A DNA stretch of 64,000 nt, taken from assembly GCF_000472785.1 (NCBI RefSeq), contig NZ_AXAL01000023.1:61208-125207 (forward strand), read 5' to 3'. Below, in pieces: positions 47,912 to 56,829 of this stretch (positions within the stretch are counted from its first letter, which is position 1; the number at the start of each line of letters is the position of its first letter). The DNA comes from Mesorhizobium loti CJ3sym (GTDB lineage Bacteria; Pseudomonadota; Alphaproteobacteria; Rhizobiales; Rhizobiaceae). Below the pieces are notes generated by a model. It saw only the letters and a list, made by a program, of their open reading frames with translations, was not told the origin of the DNA and searched no databases. Made by a program: the position numbers and the translations under genes.

Positions 47912-49360
47912 TTACTGGAAATCGAAGGCGCTCAGGCCCGTCACCATCTCGTCGAGGCCGAGCGGACGCGTCACCGGCGGCTCTGCGCGCGACAGGCAGC
48001 CTACGCGTTCGCAAAGCCGGCAAGCGGGCCCGACCGGCGTCGCCGCGACAATGCCTGGTCCAGACTTTCCCGCAACCGCCACGCCGGGCAAGGCCGCGCC
48101 ATAGACGATGTCGTCGCGAAAGCCGATGTCGCAGCCGAGCAGCAGCGCGGTGCGGCGCGGACGCTCCGAGAATGCGCCCTGTGGCCCCTCCAGCGTGCGG
48201 GCGATGCACAAGAACTCGGCGCCGTCGGGCATTTCCACCGCTTCGACGAAGACCTGGCCCGGCTGCGTGAAAGCGGCATGCACGGGCAGCTTGGGACAGC
48301 CGCCACCGAAGCGGCTGTGCGGAAAGCCCTGGCTGCCAGCCCTGCGGAAGCGGTTCCCGGCATTGTCGACCTCCAGCATGAAGAACGGCACGCCGGGCGC
48401 GCCTTGCCGCTGCAGCATGGTCAGCCGGTTCGCCGCCTGCTCGAAGGAGACGCCGAAGCGCGAGCGCAGGACGTCAATGTCGTAGCGGGAGCGAATAGCG
48501 GCCGCCTGAAAGGCTTGGTAAGGCATCATCAGCGCATGCGCTGCATAGCGGCCGAGCTCGAAGCGGGCGAGGCGGCGGGCCTCGTCGGTGCTCAGCTTGA
48601 GTGCCTGGATCTCGCCGGCGACAGCAACCGTCATGCGGATCAGACAGGCCTCCATCGCCACTTCGCGCAGTTGGTCGAACGGCGACAGCCGCTCGGACAG
48701 GAACAAGCGCTGCGAATGGCGATCGTAGCGGCGGCGCCAGTTCGGCATGGTGGCCACCGGCAGCACCTTGACGACGATGCCGTATTCGCGCCTCAGCCAG
48801 GCCTTCAGCGCGCCGAACAGATCGTCGCCGGGATCGAGCACCGCGGTGAACGCCTCGGCCTCCGCCTCGAGTGCTGTAAAATGGTTCGGCCGCCGCTCGA
48901 AGGTCTCGTGCACCTCATCGATCGGCAGGCGGGCACCGGACAGCGCCGTCGCCCTACCCTCGCGCGCCAGGAGCTCGTTGAGATCGGACAGGCGCTCGGC
49001 CTGCTCGCGATAGGCGCGGAACAGTTTTATCACCGCGGCCGACGCATTGGGCGCCGCCTCGGCAAGTTCGATCAGTTCCTGGTCTCCCGGCAATTCGCCG
49101 ACCAGCAGCGGATCGGTGAAGACTTCCTTCAGGGCCGCCACCGACCCCCTTGCCTCGCCCTGCAGCTCATGCGGGTCGACCTTGTAGACGGATGCCAGCT
49201 TGAGGATCAGCTGCACCGTCAGCGGCCGCTGGTTGCGCTCGATCAGGTTGAGATAGGATGGCGAGATGCCGAGCCCCTCGGCCATCGCCGTCTGGGTCAG
49301 GCCCTTGGCGTTGCGGATGCGGCGGATGCGCGGACCGGCAAAGATTTTCTGGTCAGCCAT
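47912..49360 (-). CDS. XRE-family short-chain acyl-responsive regulator (ScfR/RamB-like)
   Basis: A 482-residue regulator: N-terminal helix-turn-helix (about residues 9-63; GLTQTAMAEGLGISPSYLNLIERNQRPLT), a middle peptidase-like ImmA/IrrE segment (DUF955-type, about 170-300), and a C-terminal domain with Cys motif CRLCERVGC (CxxCxxxxC). This layout is that of RamB/ScfR proteins controlling glyoxylate and short-chain fatty acid genes. It is divergent from aceA with several ATTTACA-type repeats between, so it most likely regulates aceA. Confidence 0.87.
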   Translation of the reverse strand: MADQKIFAGPRIRRIRNAKGLTQTAMAEGLGISPSYLNLIERNQRPLTVQLILKLASVYKVDPHELQGEARGSVAALKEVFTDPLLVGELPGDQELIELAEAAPNASAAVIKLFRAYREQAERLSDLNELLAREGRATALSGARLPIDEVHETFERRPNHFTALEAEAEAFTAVLDPGDDLFGALKAWLRREYGIVVKVLPVATMPNWRRRYDRHSQRLFLSERLSPFDQLREVAMEACLIRMTVAVAGEIQALKLSTDEARRLARFELGRYAAHALMMPYQAFQAAAIRSRYDIDVLRSRFGVSFEQAANRLTMLQRQGAPGVPFFMLEVDNAGNRFRRAGSQGFPHSRFGGGCPKLPVHAAFTQPGQVFVEAVEMPDGAEFLCIARTLEGPQGAFSERPRRTALLLGCDIGFRDDIVYGAALPGVAVAGKSGPGIVAATPVGPACRLCERVGCLSRAEPPVTRPLGLDEMVTGLSAFDFQ

Positions 49361-49378
49361 CGACTATCCTTGACAGGA

Positions 49379-49529
49379 ATTTACACGGCATTCGCGGCAA
49401 TTCCATCGCCCTCACATTTACAATCATGACAAATTTACAGCAGCCGCCTGTCAAACACAACACAGGTTTTCTCTTATCTCAAGCTGAGTTTCCTGATTTT
49501 TCTGGCGTATTTTGCACCGCAATGTAAAT
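49379..49529. promoter_or_regulatory. ATTTACA repeats between the ScfR-like gene and aceA
   Basis: Three direct copies of ATTTACA (49379-49385, 49416-49422, 49433-49439) and one inverted TGTAAAT (49523-49529) lie in the 237-bp AT-rich divergent region. Repetition and position fit binding sites of the adjacent regulator; the aceA promoter should be near the proximal copy. Confidence 0.55.
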
Positions 49530-49597
49530 TAAGTCACACACCAACGCCTCAGAAGATTGGCGTGCGGACATAGTGCAGCGATCCTTCGGAGTGACAC

Positions 49598-50887
49598 ATG
49601 ACTGATTTTTACAATCTCGTTCCCTCGGCGCCGGAAGGTCGCTTCGACGGCATCGAACGTCCCTATTCACCGGAGGATGTGAAGCGGCTGCGCGGTTCGG
49701 TGCAGATCCGCCAGAGTCTCGCCGAAATGGGCGCCAACCGGCTGTGGAAGCTGATCCACGAGGAAGATTTCGTCAACGCGCTCGGCGCCATGTCCGGCAA
49801 CCAGGCGATGCAGCAGGTGCGCGCTGGGCTGAAGGCGATCTACCTGTCGGGCTGGCAGGTTGCCGCCGACGCCAACACCGCTTCGGCAATGTATCCCGAC
49901 CAGTCGCTTTATCCGGCCAACGCCGCGCCCGAACTGGTCAAGCGCATCAACCGGACACTGCAGCGCGCCGACCAGATCGAGACCTCCGAGGGCAATGGCC
50001 TTTCGGTCGAGACCTGGTTCGCGCCTATCGTCGCCGACGCGGAAGCCGGCTTCGGCGGGCCGCTCAACGCCTTCGAGATCATGAAGGCGTTCATCGAGGC
50101 GGGTGCGGCCGGCGTCCATTATGAGGACCAGCTGGCGTCGGAAAAGAAGTGCGGCCATCTCGGTGGCAAGGTGCTGATCCCGACTGCCGCGCATATTCGC
50201 AACCTGAACGCGGCGCGGCTGGCGGCCGACGTGATGGCTACGCCGACCCTGGTCGTGGCGCGCACCGACGCGGAAGCCGCGAAGCTTCTGACATCAGATA
50301 TCGACGAGCGCGACCAGCCCTTCGTCGACTACGACGCCGGCCGCACGGTGGAAGGCTTCTACCAGGTCAGGAACGGCATCGAACCGTGCATAGCGCGCGC
50401 CGTCGCCTATGCGCCTTATGCGGACCTGATCTGGTGCGAAACCTCGAAGCCCGACCTGGCGCAGGCCAAGAAATTTGCCGAAGGCGTGCGCAGGCACCAT
50501 CCGGGCAAGCTGCTCGCCTATAATTGCTCGCCCTCGTTCAACTGGAAGAAGAACCTCGACGACGCGACGATCGCCAAATTCCAGAGGGAACTCGGCGCCA
50601 TGGGCTACAAGTTCCAGTTCATCACGCTCGCCGGCTTCCACCAGCTCAACTACGGCATGTTCGAACTGGCGCGCGGTTACAAGGCGCGGCAGATGGCAGC
50701 CTATTCCGAGTTGCAGGAGGCCGAGTTCGCCGCTGAAGCCAATGGCTACACCGCGACCAAGCACCAGCGCGAGGTCGGCACCGGCTATTTCGACGCCGTG
50801 TCGATGGCGATCACCGGCGGCAAGTCGTCGACCACCGCCATGCACGAATCGACCGAGCACGCGCAGTTCAAGCCGGCCGCGGAATAG
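49598..50887 (+). CDS. aceA: Isocitrate lyase
   Basis: Glyoxylate-shunt enzyme that splits isocitrate into glyoxylate and succinate, needed for growth on acetate or fatty acids. The 429-residue protein has the KKCGHLGG active-site motif with C185, upstream metal/substrate segments, and the length of ICL group I enzymes. Upstream is a divergent ScfR-like regulator; downstream is an 80-codon gene and a strong terminator. Confidence 0.96.
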   Translation: MTDFYNLVPSAPEGRFDGIERPYSPEDVKRLRGSVQIRQSLAEMGANRLWKLIHEEDFVNALGAMSGNQAMQQVRAGLKAIYLSGWQVAADANTASAMYPDQSLYPANAAPELVKRINRTLQRADQIETSEGNGLSVETWFAPIVADAEAGFGGPLNAFEIMKAFIEAGAAGVHYEDQLASEKKCGHLGGKVLIPTAAHIRNLNAARLAADVMATPTLVVARTDAEAAKLLTSDIDERDQPFVDYDAGRTVEGFYQVRNGIEPCIARAVAYAPYADLIWCETSKPDLAQAKKFAEGVRRHHPGKLLAYNCSPSFNWKKNLDDATIAKFQRELGAMGYKFQFITLAGFHQLNYGMFELARGYKARQMAAYSELQEAEFAAEANGYTATKHQREVGTGYFDAVSMAITGGKSSTTAMHESTEHAQFKPAAE

Positions 50888-50945
50888 CGGACCAGGAAAC
50901 AACCGAGGAAACGCCCAACCGGGCTTCAGACACAGGAGAAGACCA

Positions 50946-51188
50946 ATGGCATCGATAAGCCGCGTCAAGGAACGTGCGGAAGAACAATCGACCACGATGA
51001 GCGTCGACCAGCAAGCGACGATCCGGATGCTGGCCAACGACCTGCACAGGTTGAACCAGTCGGTGATGAAGGCGGTCGAGGCGGGCGTCTCGGTGGAACT
51101 CGTGCGCTCGGCCAGGCACCATGGCGGCGACGGCAATTGGGGCGATCTGCTGATCCCTGTGATCGTCACCCAGCAGAGCCATGGCTGA
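50946..51188 (+). CDS. Small 80-residue protein co-transcribed with aceA
   Basis: AGGAGA precedes the ATG and the stop is 23 bp before a strong terminator, so this is a real short gene. The protein begins with ISRVKERAEEQSTTMSVDQQATIRMLANDLHRLNQSVMKAVEAG, helix-prone and charged, with no signal peptide, membrane segment or known domain. Linked to isocitrate lyase by 58 bp; role unknown, possibly regulatory for ICL or the acyl-CoA pool. No homologue is recognised. Confidence 0.75.
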   Translation: MASISRVKERAEEQSTTMSVDQQATIRMLANDLHRLNQSVMKAVEAGVSVELVRSARHHGGDGNWGDLLIPVIVTQQSHG

Positions 51189-51211
51189 CCGGAAATCGCT
51201 GCAACCGACCC

Positions 51212-51250
51212 TTCACCTGCGCAGCATATGCGCAGGTGAATTTTATTTTT
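51212..51250 (+). terminator. Strong intrinsic terminator after aceA operon
   Basis: TTCACCTGCGCA and TGCGCAGGTGAA form a perfect 12-bp stem with a 5-nt loop, followed immediately by TTTTATTTTT. It ends the aceA-small protein transcript. Confidence 0.93.
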
Positions 51251-51429
51251 ACGCAACCAATCCATGGACAGGGCAGTACAGTACTGTTGCTTGACTCCAC
51301 TGTCGGAGGAAGTGTTTCCAAAGGCCTTTTATTTCAACTTGACATGGGGGGCGATCTCACGCCAATTGTCGGCCAGATTCAACTCTGCATTGAAATAGGG
51401 GCGAGCTTCTTGGCCGACTTGGGTGCCCA

Positions 51430-51873
51430 GTGAGTAGCGAGGGCGAGACCGCAAAACATCCGAATCTGGTGACCCAGGATTCAAGCGCCGAGATGACCCG
51501 CAGTCCCTCACAAGTGCTTGTTGTCGGGAAATCGCCGATCAATCGCGTGGTGGTGTCAAAAATTGTCGAGCGATCCGGGCTCAGGCCGATCTCGGAATCG
51601 CCTGACATGGCGGCGAAAACCTTGCGGACGCTGGTGCCAGGCGTGATTGTGCTCGACGGCGGCGCAGACAACAAGGACTGCGACACTCTGATGTCCGGCA
51701 TCGAAACGCTGCGGCGGGCTTCGGGCAAATCGCTTCCTTCCGTCATCCTGCTTTCAACCAAGACTGGCACACCGGAGAGCCTCGGCCTGTCGAGCGTCAT
51801 TGACGTAGTGGTCGCCAAGCCGATCACGCCTGAGCGGCTGCAACCGGTGATCGATCGCCTGATCAGCCGCTAA
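51430..51873 (+). CDS. Degenerate receiver-domain (response-regulator-like) protein, GTG start
   Basis: A 147-residue single-domain protein with a receiver fold (VLVVGKSPINRVVVSKIVERSGL..., VIVLDGGAD, LLSTK, VVAKPITPERL). The lysine in KPI and the central aspartate are present, but the N-terminal acidic pair that binds Mg2+ (usually DD) is replaced by GK, suggesting a pseudo-receiver that may not be phosphorylated in the standard way. The frame opens with GTG; an ATG 21 codons further in is the alternative start. No output domain. It follows the aceA unit but has its own region. Confidence 0.72.
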   Translation: MSSEGETAKHPNLVTQDSSAEMTRSPSQVLVVGKSPINRVVVSKIVERSGLRPISESPDMAAKTLRTLVPGVIVLDGGADNKDCDTLMSGIETLRRASGKSLPSVILLSTKTGTPESLGLSSVIDVVVAKPITPERLQPVIDRLISR

Positions 51874-51921
51874 CGGTTTTTTCGCCCGCGGTTATTCAGA
51901 ATAAAAACGTGAAAGCTGCGA

Positions 51922-52638
51922 TCAAGCTGGGTTCTTGATGCCGTCGACCAGTCCAGGCAATTGCCCGAGATCGGATATCTGGCGGAACCGCGGCTCGGCG
52001 ATCGGCGCCTCGACATGCTCGAGCACCCAGGTCAGTTCGTGCGGCACATGGACACCCCAGCCGCCGGCCTCGATGGCCGGCACCACATCCGACTTCAGCG
52101 AATTGCCGACCATCATGCTCTTTGCGGGACCATCACCGTGGCGGCTGAAGAGGCGCGCATAGGTCGCGGCATTCTTGTCGCTGACGATCTCGACCGCGTT
52201 GAACAGGTCGCCGAGGCCAGAGCCTGCCAGCTTGCGCTCCTGGTCGAAGAGGTCACCCTTGGTGATGAGCACGAGGCGGTATGCGCCGGCGAGCTTCTCC
52301 ACCGCCTCACGCGCATGCGGCAAGACCTCGATCGGATGGCTCAGCATCTCGCGGCCGGCATCGAGAATCTCCGCTATGACCGACGCCGGCACGCGCCCGT
52401 CGGTGACTTCGATCGCCGTCTCGATCATCGACAGGGTAAAGCCCTTGATGCCAAAGCCATAGACGGCAAGGTTGCGCCGTTCGGCCTCTAGCAATCGTGC
52501 CGAGATCTGTTTCTCCTCGCCATGATCGGCGAGCATGGCGGCGAAGCGCTTCTCGGTCATGCGGAAGAATTGTTCGTTCTGCCAAAGCGTGTCATCGGCG
52601 TCGAAGCCTATCGTGGTCACGTCGCTGCTGGTTCGCAT
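51922..52638 (-). CDS. HAD-family hydrolase
   Basis: A 238-residue haloacid dehalogenase-like phosphatase with motif I GFDADDTLW (D10, D12 nucleophile region), a helical cap, motif II LVLITKGD, and motif III/IV with K (FDQERKLAGS) and MVGNSLKSDVVPAIEAGGWG. Phosphate substrate unknown; the DADDTLW version is common in predicted hydrolases of rhizobia. The start is ATG 52638, while a TTG at 52659 in the same frame is weaker. Confidence 0.87.
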   Translation of the reverse strand: MRTSSDVTTIGFDADDTLWQNEQFFRMTEKRFAAMLADHGEEKQISARLLEAERRNLAVYGFGIKGFTLSMIETAIEVTDGRVPASVIAEILDAGREMLSHPIEVLPHAREAVEKLAGAYRLVLITKGDLFDQERKLAGSGLGDLFNAVEIVSDKNAATYARLFSRHGDGPAKSMMVGNSLKSDVVPAIEAGGWGVHVPHELTWVLEHVEAPIAEPRFRQISDLGQLPGLVDGIKNPA

Positions 52639-52785
52639 TGCCGACTTTCTTGAGTTCAAGGAAGGCCGAACCTAAGCCGACCCGGACGCGATTTTCAACC
52701 GTGAAGGCAAATGCCGACGGCGGCTCCCCTTCCCTTCCACGGTGGCGAACGGCTATAGTTCGCAATCCGCAACCCAATCTGGTGA

Positions 52786-54222
52786 ATGATGCCGCCTGCA
52801 AAAAAGGAAGTCCGTCCGTCGAGCCGCGGAGGACGGGCGCGCACGCCTGCCTTCGTGAAAAACCTGCGTGGTGTGAAGAACTGGAAGGAAGTCAGCGAAT
52901 GGCTGGAATGGCGCGGCATCGAGGACATCGAATGCATCACGCCTGATCAAGCCGGTGTCGCGCGCGGCAAGATGATGCCGTCGAAGAAATTCACCTCCAA
53001 CACCTCGCTTGCGTTGCCTTCGGCCGTCTTCATGACGACGATTTCCGGCGGTTACCCCGAAGACGGCAACGGCTTCCACTATCCGGAAGATGACGGCGAT
53101 CTCAAGCTGATGCCGGACCTGTCGACGCTGACAGTGGTGCCCTGGGAAGAAGACCCGACGGCCGCCGTCATCTGCGACCTCGTCCACCAGGATGGCCGCT
53201 CGGTCGAATTCACGCCGCGCAATGTGTTGAAGCGCGTGCTTGCCGCCTATGACAAGCTCGGGCTGAAGCCGGTGGTGGCACCCGAGATCGAATTCTACCT
53301 GGTACGCAAGAATCCAGACCCGGACTATCCGCTGACCCCGCCTGTCGGCCGCTCGGGGCGCGCAATCGGCGGCGGCGCCGGCTATTCGATCGCCGGCGTC
53401 AACGAGTTCGACGAACTGATCGACGACATCTACCACTTCTCCGAAAGCCAGGGCCTGGAGATCGACACGCTCATCCATGAAGAGGGCGCCGGCCAGCTCG
53501 AGATCAATCTGCGCCACGGCGATCCCGTCGAACTCGCCGACCAGGTGTTCATGTTCAAGCGCACCATTCGCGAAGCCGCGCTCAAGCACGAGATCTATGC
53601 CACCTTCATGGCCAAGCCGATCCAGGGCCAGCCGGGCTCGGCCATGCATATCCATCAGTCGATCATCGACAAGAAGACCGGCAGGAACATCTTCTCCGCC
53701 GAGGACGGCTCGGAGACCGAGGACTTTTTCCATTTTATCGGAGGCATGCAGAAGCATGTGCCGAACGCGCTGGTGATGTTCGCACCCTACGTCAATTCCT
53801 ACCGCCGGCTGACCCGGTCGGCCTCGGCTCCGGTCAATAACAAATGGGGCTATGACAACCGCACCACGGCGTTCCGTGTGCCGCGTTCTGATCCGGCGGC
53901 GCGACGTGTCGAAAACCGCATCCCTTCCTCCGATGCCAATCCTTATCTGGCGCTGGCGGCCTCGCTTGCCTGCGGACTGATCGGGATCACCAACAAACTC
54001 AAAGCCGAGCCCCCGGTGCTGACGACCGCCAATGCGCACGAGATCGACCTGCCACGCAGCCTGCTCGAAGCCGTCGACCTGTTCGAGGGCGATGAGGAAC
54101 TCTGCGCGCTGCTGGGCAAGTCCTTCGCCGCGACTTATGCGGCGATCAAGCGGGCGGAATTCGAGACGTTCATGGAAGTGATCAGCCCGTGGGAGCGGGA
54201 GTATTTGTTGCTCAACGTTTGA
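52786..54222 (+). CDS. puuA: Glutamine synthetase-family protein, PuuA-like gamma-glutamyl-polyamine ligase
   Basis: A 478-residue GS-family ligase with a GS beta-grasp region (FVKNLRGVKNW..., about 24-110) and catalytic domain with the metal/glutamate set APEIEFYLV, EEGAGQLEINL and SAMHIHQS. PuuA-type enzymes add gamma-glutamate to putrescine or other amines using ATP. The next gene is a PuuB-like oxidase, and potFGHI lies 6 kb upstream, favouring polyamine use over nitrogen assimilation. Confidence 0.85.
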   Translation: MMPPAKKEVRPSSRGGRARTPAFVKNLRGVKNWKEVSEWLEWRGIEDIECITPDQAGVARGKMMPSKKFTSNTSLALPSAVFMTTISGGYPEDGNGFHYPEDDGDLKLMPDLSTLTVVPWEEDPTAAVICDLVHQDGRSVEFTPRNVLKRVLAAYDKLGLKPVVAPEIEFYLVRKNPDPDYPLTPPVGRSGRAIGGGAGYSIAGVNEFDELIDDIYHFSESQGLEIDTLIHEEGAGQLEINLRHGDPVELADQVFMFKRTIREAALKHEIYATFMAKPIQGQPGSAMHIHQSIIDKKTGRNIFSAEDGSETEDFFHFIGGMQKHVPNALVMFAPYVNSYRRLTRSASAPVNNKWGYDNRTTAFRVPRSDPAARRVENRIPSSDANPYLALAASLACGLIGITNKLKAEPPVLTTANAHEIDLPRSLLEAVDLFEGDEELCALLGKSFAATYAAIKRAEFETFMEVISPWEREYLLLNV

Positions 54223-54296
54223 AGAAGCGAATAGCGAATAGCGAATAGCGAATAGAAGCAATATCGGCCGCCTTCCCTACTCGCTATTCGCTCTTC
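54221..54296. repeat. Four tandem GCGAATA heptamers with an inverted arm
   Basis: Four perfect head-to-tail GCGAATA units run from 54227 to 54254; an inverted copy TCGCTATTCGCTCTTC is at 54281-54296, so the transcript can fold into a long hairpin with slippage potential. It lies between the puuA stop and puuB start. Confidence 0.7.
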
Positions 54297-54332
54297 TACC
54301 CCGTTCCAAATCTCCCGAGTCTTCGCCGCATC

Positions 54333-55619
54333 ATGCCCTACCAATCTCCCATCTCTCCCGGCCGTTCCTGGTATGAGGATACGGCCGGGCCACGGCCTGA
54401 ATATCCAGCGCTGGACGGTGACCGGGCCTGCGACGTCGTCATCATCGGCGGTGGTTTCACCGGTCTGTCGGCGGCGACGCATCTTGCCAAGGCGGGGACC
54501 AATGTCGTCTTGATCGAGGCGCATCGCTTTGGCGACGGCGCTTCGGGCCGCAATGGCGGGCAGCTTGGCACCGGACAGCGCGCCTGGGCCGAGGACATGG
54601 AGGCCGAACACGGTCTGTCCCGCGCCAGGGCGCTGTTCGATCTTGCCGAGGAGGCAAAGGCGCATCTCATCGAATTCGCCGCCATCAACCAGATCGACAT
54701 CGACTATATGCCGGGCCAGCTCTCGGTGGCGCACAAGCCGCGCTATGTCGACGATTACAAGGCGCATGCCGAGATCATGGCCAGCCGCTTCTCCTATCCG
54801 CATATCTCCTTCATGGATGCGAAGGAGACGGCGGAGCGGCTGGGCTCGACCGCCTATTTCGGCGGTGCACGCGACACCGGCACCGGCCATATCCATCCCA
54901 TGAAACTGGTGATCGGCACGGCGCGAGTGGCGGCGCAGGCAGGCGCACAGCTGTTTGAAAAGACGCCGTCTACCGGCATCGTCTCCGCTGGCGGCAAGGT
55001 CAGGGTTTCCACGCCGAGAGGCACGATATCGGCACAAAAGTGCCTGATTGCAGTCAACGCCTATGGCGGCACACTCGAGCCGGTGAGCGCGGCGCACATC
55101 ATGCCGATCGGGTCATTCATTGGTGCGACCGTGCCCTTGGGTGTGGATTCGAAAGTGCTGGCGGGCGGCGAGGCCGTCGATGATTCCCGCTTCGTGGTGC
55201 GCTATTTCCGCAAATCGAGGGATGGGCGGCTGCTGTTCGGCGGACGCGAGGTCTATGGCGTCAACGACCCAAAGGACATCCACATCCACATCCGCCGGCA
55301 GATCGTGGAGCTCTACCCGGCATTGAAGGATGTCGAGATCACCCATGGCTGGGGCGGCTATGTCGGCATCACCGTGCCGAGAAAGCCGTTCGTGCGCGAA
55401 GTGATGCCCAATGTGATCTCGGCCGGCGGCTATTCCGGCCATGGCGTCATGCTGTCGAACTTCTTCGGCAAGCTCTATGCCGAGACAATTGCCGGCAATC
55501 GCGATCGGCTGAAGCTCATCGAGGACCTGAAAATTCCGCCATTTCCCGGTGGCCGCCGTTTCCGCGCACCCTTGCTTTTCCTGGCGCTTAACTGGTTCGC
55601 ATTGCGGGACAGAATCTAG
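54333..55619 (+). CDS. puuB: FAD-dependent gamma-glutamylputrescine oxidase-like protein (PuuB/OrdL)
   Basis: A 428-residue DAO-family flavoenzyme with N-terminal FAD fold DVVIIGGGFTGLSAATHLAKAG and the characteristic SGRNGGQLGTGQR block of the PuuB subgroup. In the Puu pathway it oxidises gamma-glutamylputrescine to an aldehyde. It follows the PuuA-like ligase with about 110 bp containing tandem repeats, so it may be in the same unit. The specific amine is not proven. Confidence 0.87.
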   Translation: MPYQSPISPGRSWYEDTAGPRPEYPALDGDRACDVVIIGGGFTGLSAATHLAKAGTNVVLIEAHRFGDGASGRNGGQLGTGQRAWAEDMEAEHGLSRARALFDLAEEAKAHLIEFAAINQIDIDYMPGQLSVAHKPRYVDDYKAHAEIMASRFSYPHISFMDAKETAERLGSTAYFGGARDTGTGHIHPMKLVIGTARVAAQAGAQLFEKTPSTGIVSAGGKVRVSTPRGTISAQKCLIAVNAYGGTLEPVSAAHIMPIGSFIGATVPLGVDSKVLAGGEAVDDSRFVVRYFRKSRDGRLLFGGREVYGVNDPKDIHIHIRRQIVELYPALKDVEITHGWGGYVGITVPRKPFVREVMPNVISAGGYSGHGVMLSNFFGKLYAETIAGNRDRLKLIEDLKIPPFPGGRRFRAPLLFLALNWFALRDRI

Positions 55620-55910
55620 GCGGGACCGGATCGCCACGGTCCCATGCCATCACGATCTCATGTAATATTGTAATATTCATTGTAACATTTGTTGCCCTAG
55701 CGGCACATTGCGGAAATGCCGGCAAAGGCGCAGAATCCCCAGTAAAGGCGTACTGATGCCACAATCGCGGGCGAAAGGTTCCCGCTTCTGGGCCATTATT
55801 CGGGGATTGCTGCGGGCTTGTCCGCGTTGATTTTGGGACCGATGCCGATCAGACGCCGGACTTCCGGCAGTGATCGAAAGAACATTGGCCCACTTATGGA
55901 GGTGGCAAGA

Positions 55911-56777
55911 GTGAGAGAGCCCTTCAGTTTCGGTACGCCGGAACGTCGGCGCTTTGCCATGCAGTTCGGATACGACATGCGGCCGTCCTTCTGGCAGGAA
56001 GTCCGTTCGAACTCGCATCTGGTGATTGCAGCGGTCGGCACCGCCGCGCTGCTCGGCGTGGCTGCGGTGGCGCTCTGGCTGGCACTGCCGACGAGCGAGC
56101 GGCAGGCAGCCGCCAGCCAGGAACAAAGCATCCCGACCATTCCGGTGAAGACAATGAAGATCGTCCCTGCCGGAACCACGGTGGCCGCCGCGACCGTGCC
56201 GCAGGCTGCCCGCAAGTCCGACCAGGTTTCACCGACCGTGGCGGCAGCGAAAGCAAACATACAAGCGCTCGCGGCCAACGATCCTCGCTGGACCGGGGCG
56301 CAGCCGAAGACCGCTTCCGCGGCCCCTGATGCCGATCAAGCAGCCGCCCCCAGCCAGGCTGAGCCCGCGCCGGACAAACCGGCTGCCACGGCGGCATTCG
56401 CACAATCGGCGACCGATACCGACGCCGCTGACGAGCTTGCCAAGGTTGCCGCCCCGGCAGCGGCGGCAGGCAGCAATCCCGATGGCGCGCAGACCGCTGC
56501 CATTCCGGAGGCACAAGTACCGGACCAAAAACCCGCGAATGCGCAAGACGAGGATGGCGCAGCCAAAGCGAGGCCACGAAAGGTGGCGGCGGCTGGCAGC
56601 GGCCGCATCCTCAGGGCTGTGACCATGCGCAATGCTCCGAAAAAGGGAGCTACCCCCATCGGTACAGTGCCTGCCCGGACCTCAGTGCAGCTGTTAGGCT
56701 GCAAACAGTGGTGCGAGATCGTCTACAACGGAAAGCACGGCTGGATCTACAAGAGCTACATCAAGCCCGGCGCCTGA
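55911..56777 (+). CDS. SH3-domain protein with one N-terminal membrane anchor
   Basis: A 288-residue protein with a membrane helix at about residues 39-60, an Ala/Pro/Gln-rich disordered spacer (about 65-220), and a C-terminal bacterial SH3 domain (VTMRNAPKKGATPIGTVPARTSVQLLGCKQWCEIVYNGKHGWIYKSYI). The start at GTG 55911 is preferred because GGAGG lies 8 nt upstream (ATGGAGGTGGCAAGAGTG); an ATG at 55896 and a TTG at 55818 are alternatives. It likely binds peptidoglycan or a periplasmic partner. Confidence 0.78.
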   Translation: MREPFSFGTPERRRFAMQFGYDMRPSFWQEVRSNSHLVIAAVGTAALLGVAAVALWLALPTSERQAAASQEQSIPTIPVKTMKIVPAGTTVAAATVPQAARKSDQVSPTVAAAKANIQALAANDPRWTGAQPKTASAAPDADQAAAPSQAEPAPDKPAATAAFAQSATDTDAADELAKVAAPAAAAGSNPDGAQTAAIPEAQVPDQKPANAQDEDGAAKARPRKVAAAGSGRILRAVTMRNAPKKGATPIGTVPARTSVQLLGCKQWCEIVYNGKHGWIYKSYIKPGA

Positions 56778-56829
56778 CGCGTTTCGTCAATTCACTCCGC
56801 GACGCAATGGCCCGGGAGCACGCGCCCAA

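Noticed and set aside
54227..54254. CRISPR array
   Set aside because: The units are 7 bp, head-to-tail without spacers; no cas gene is near.
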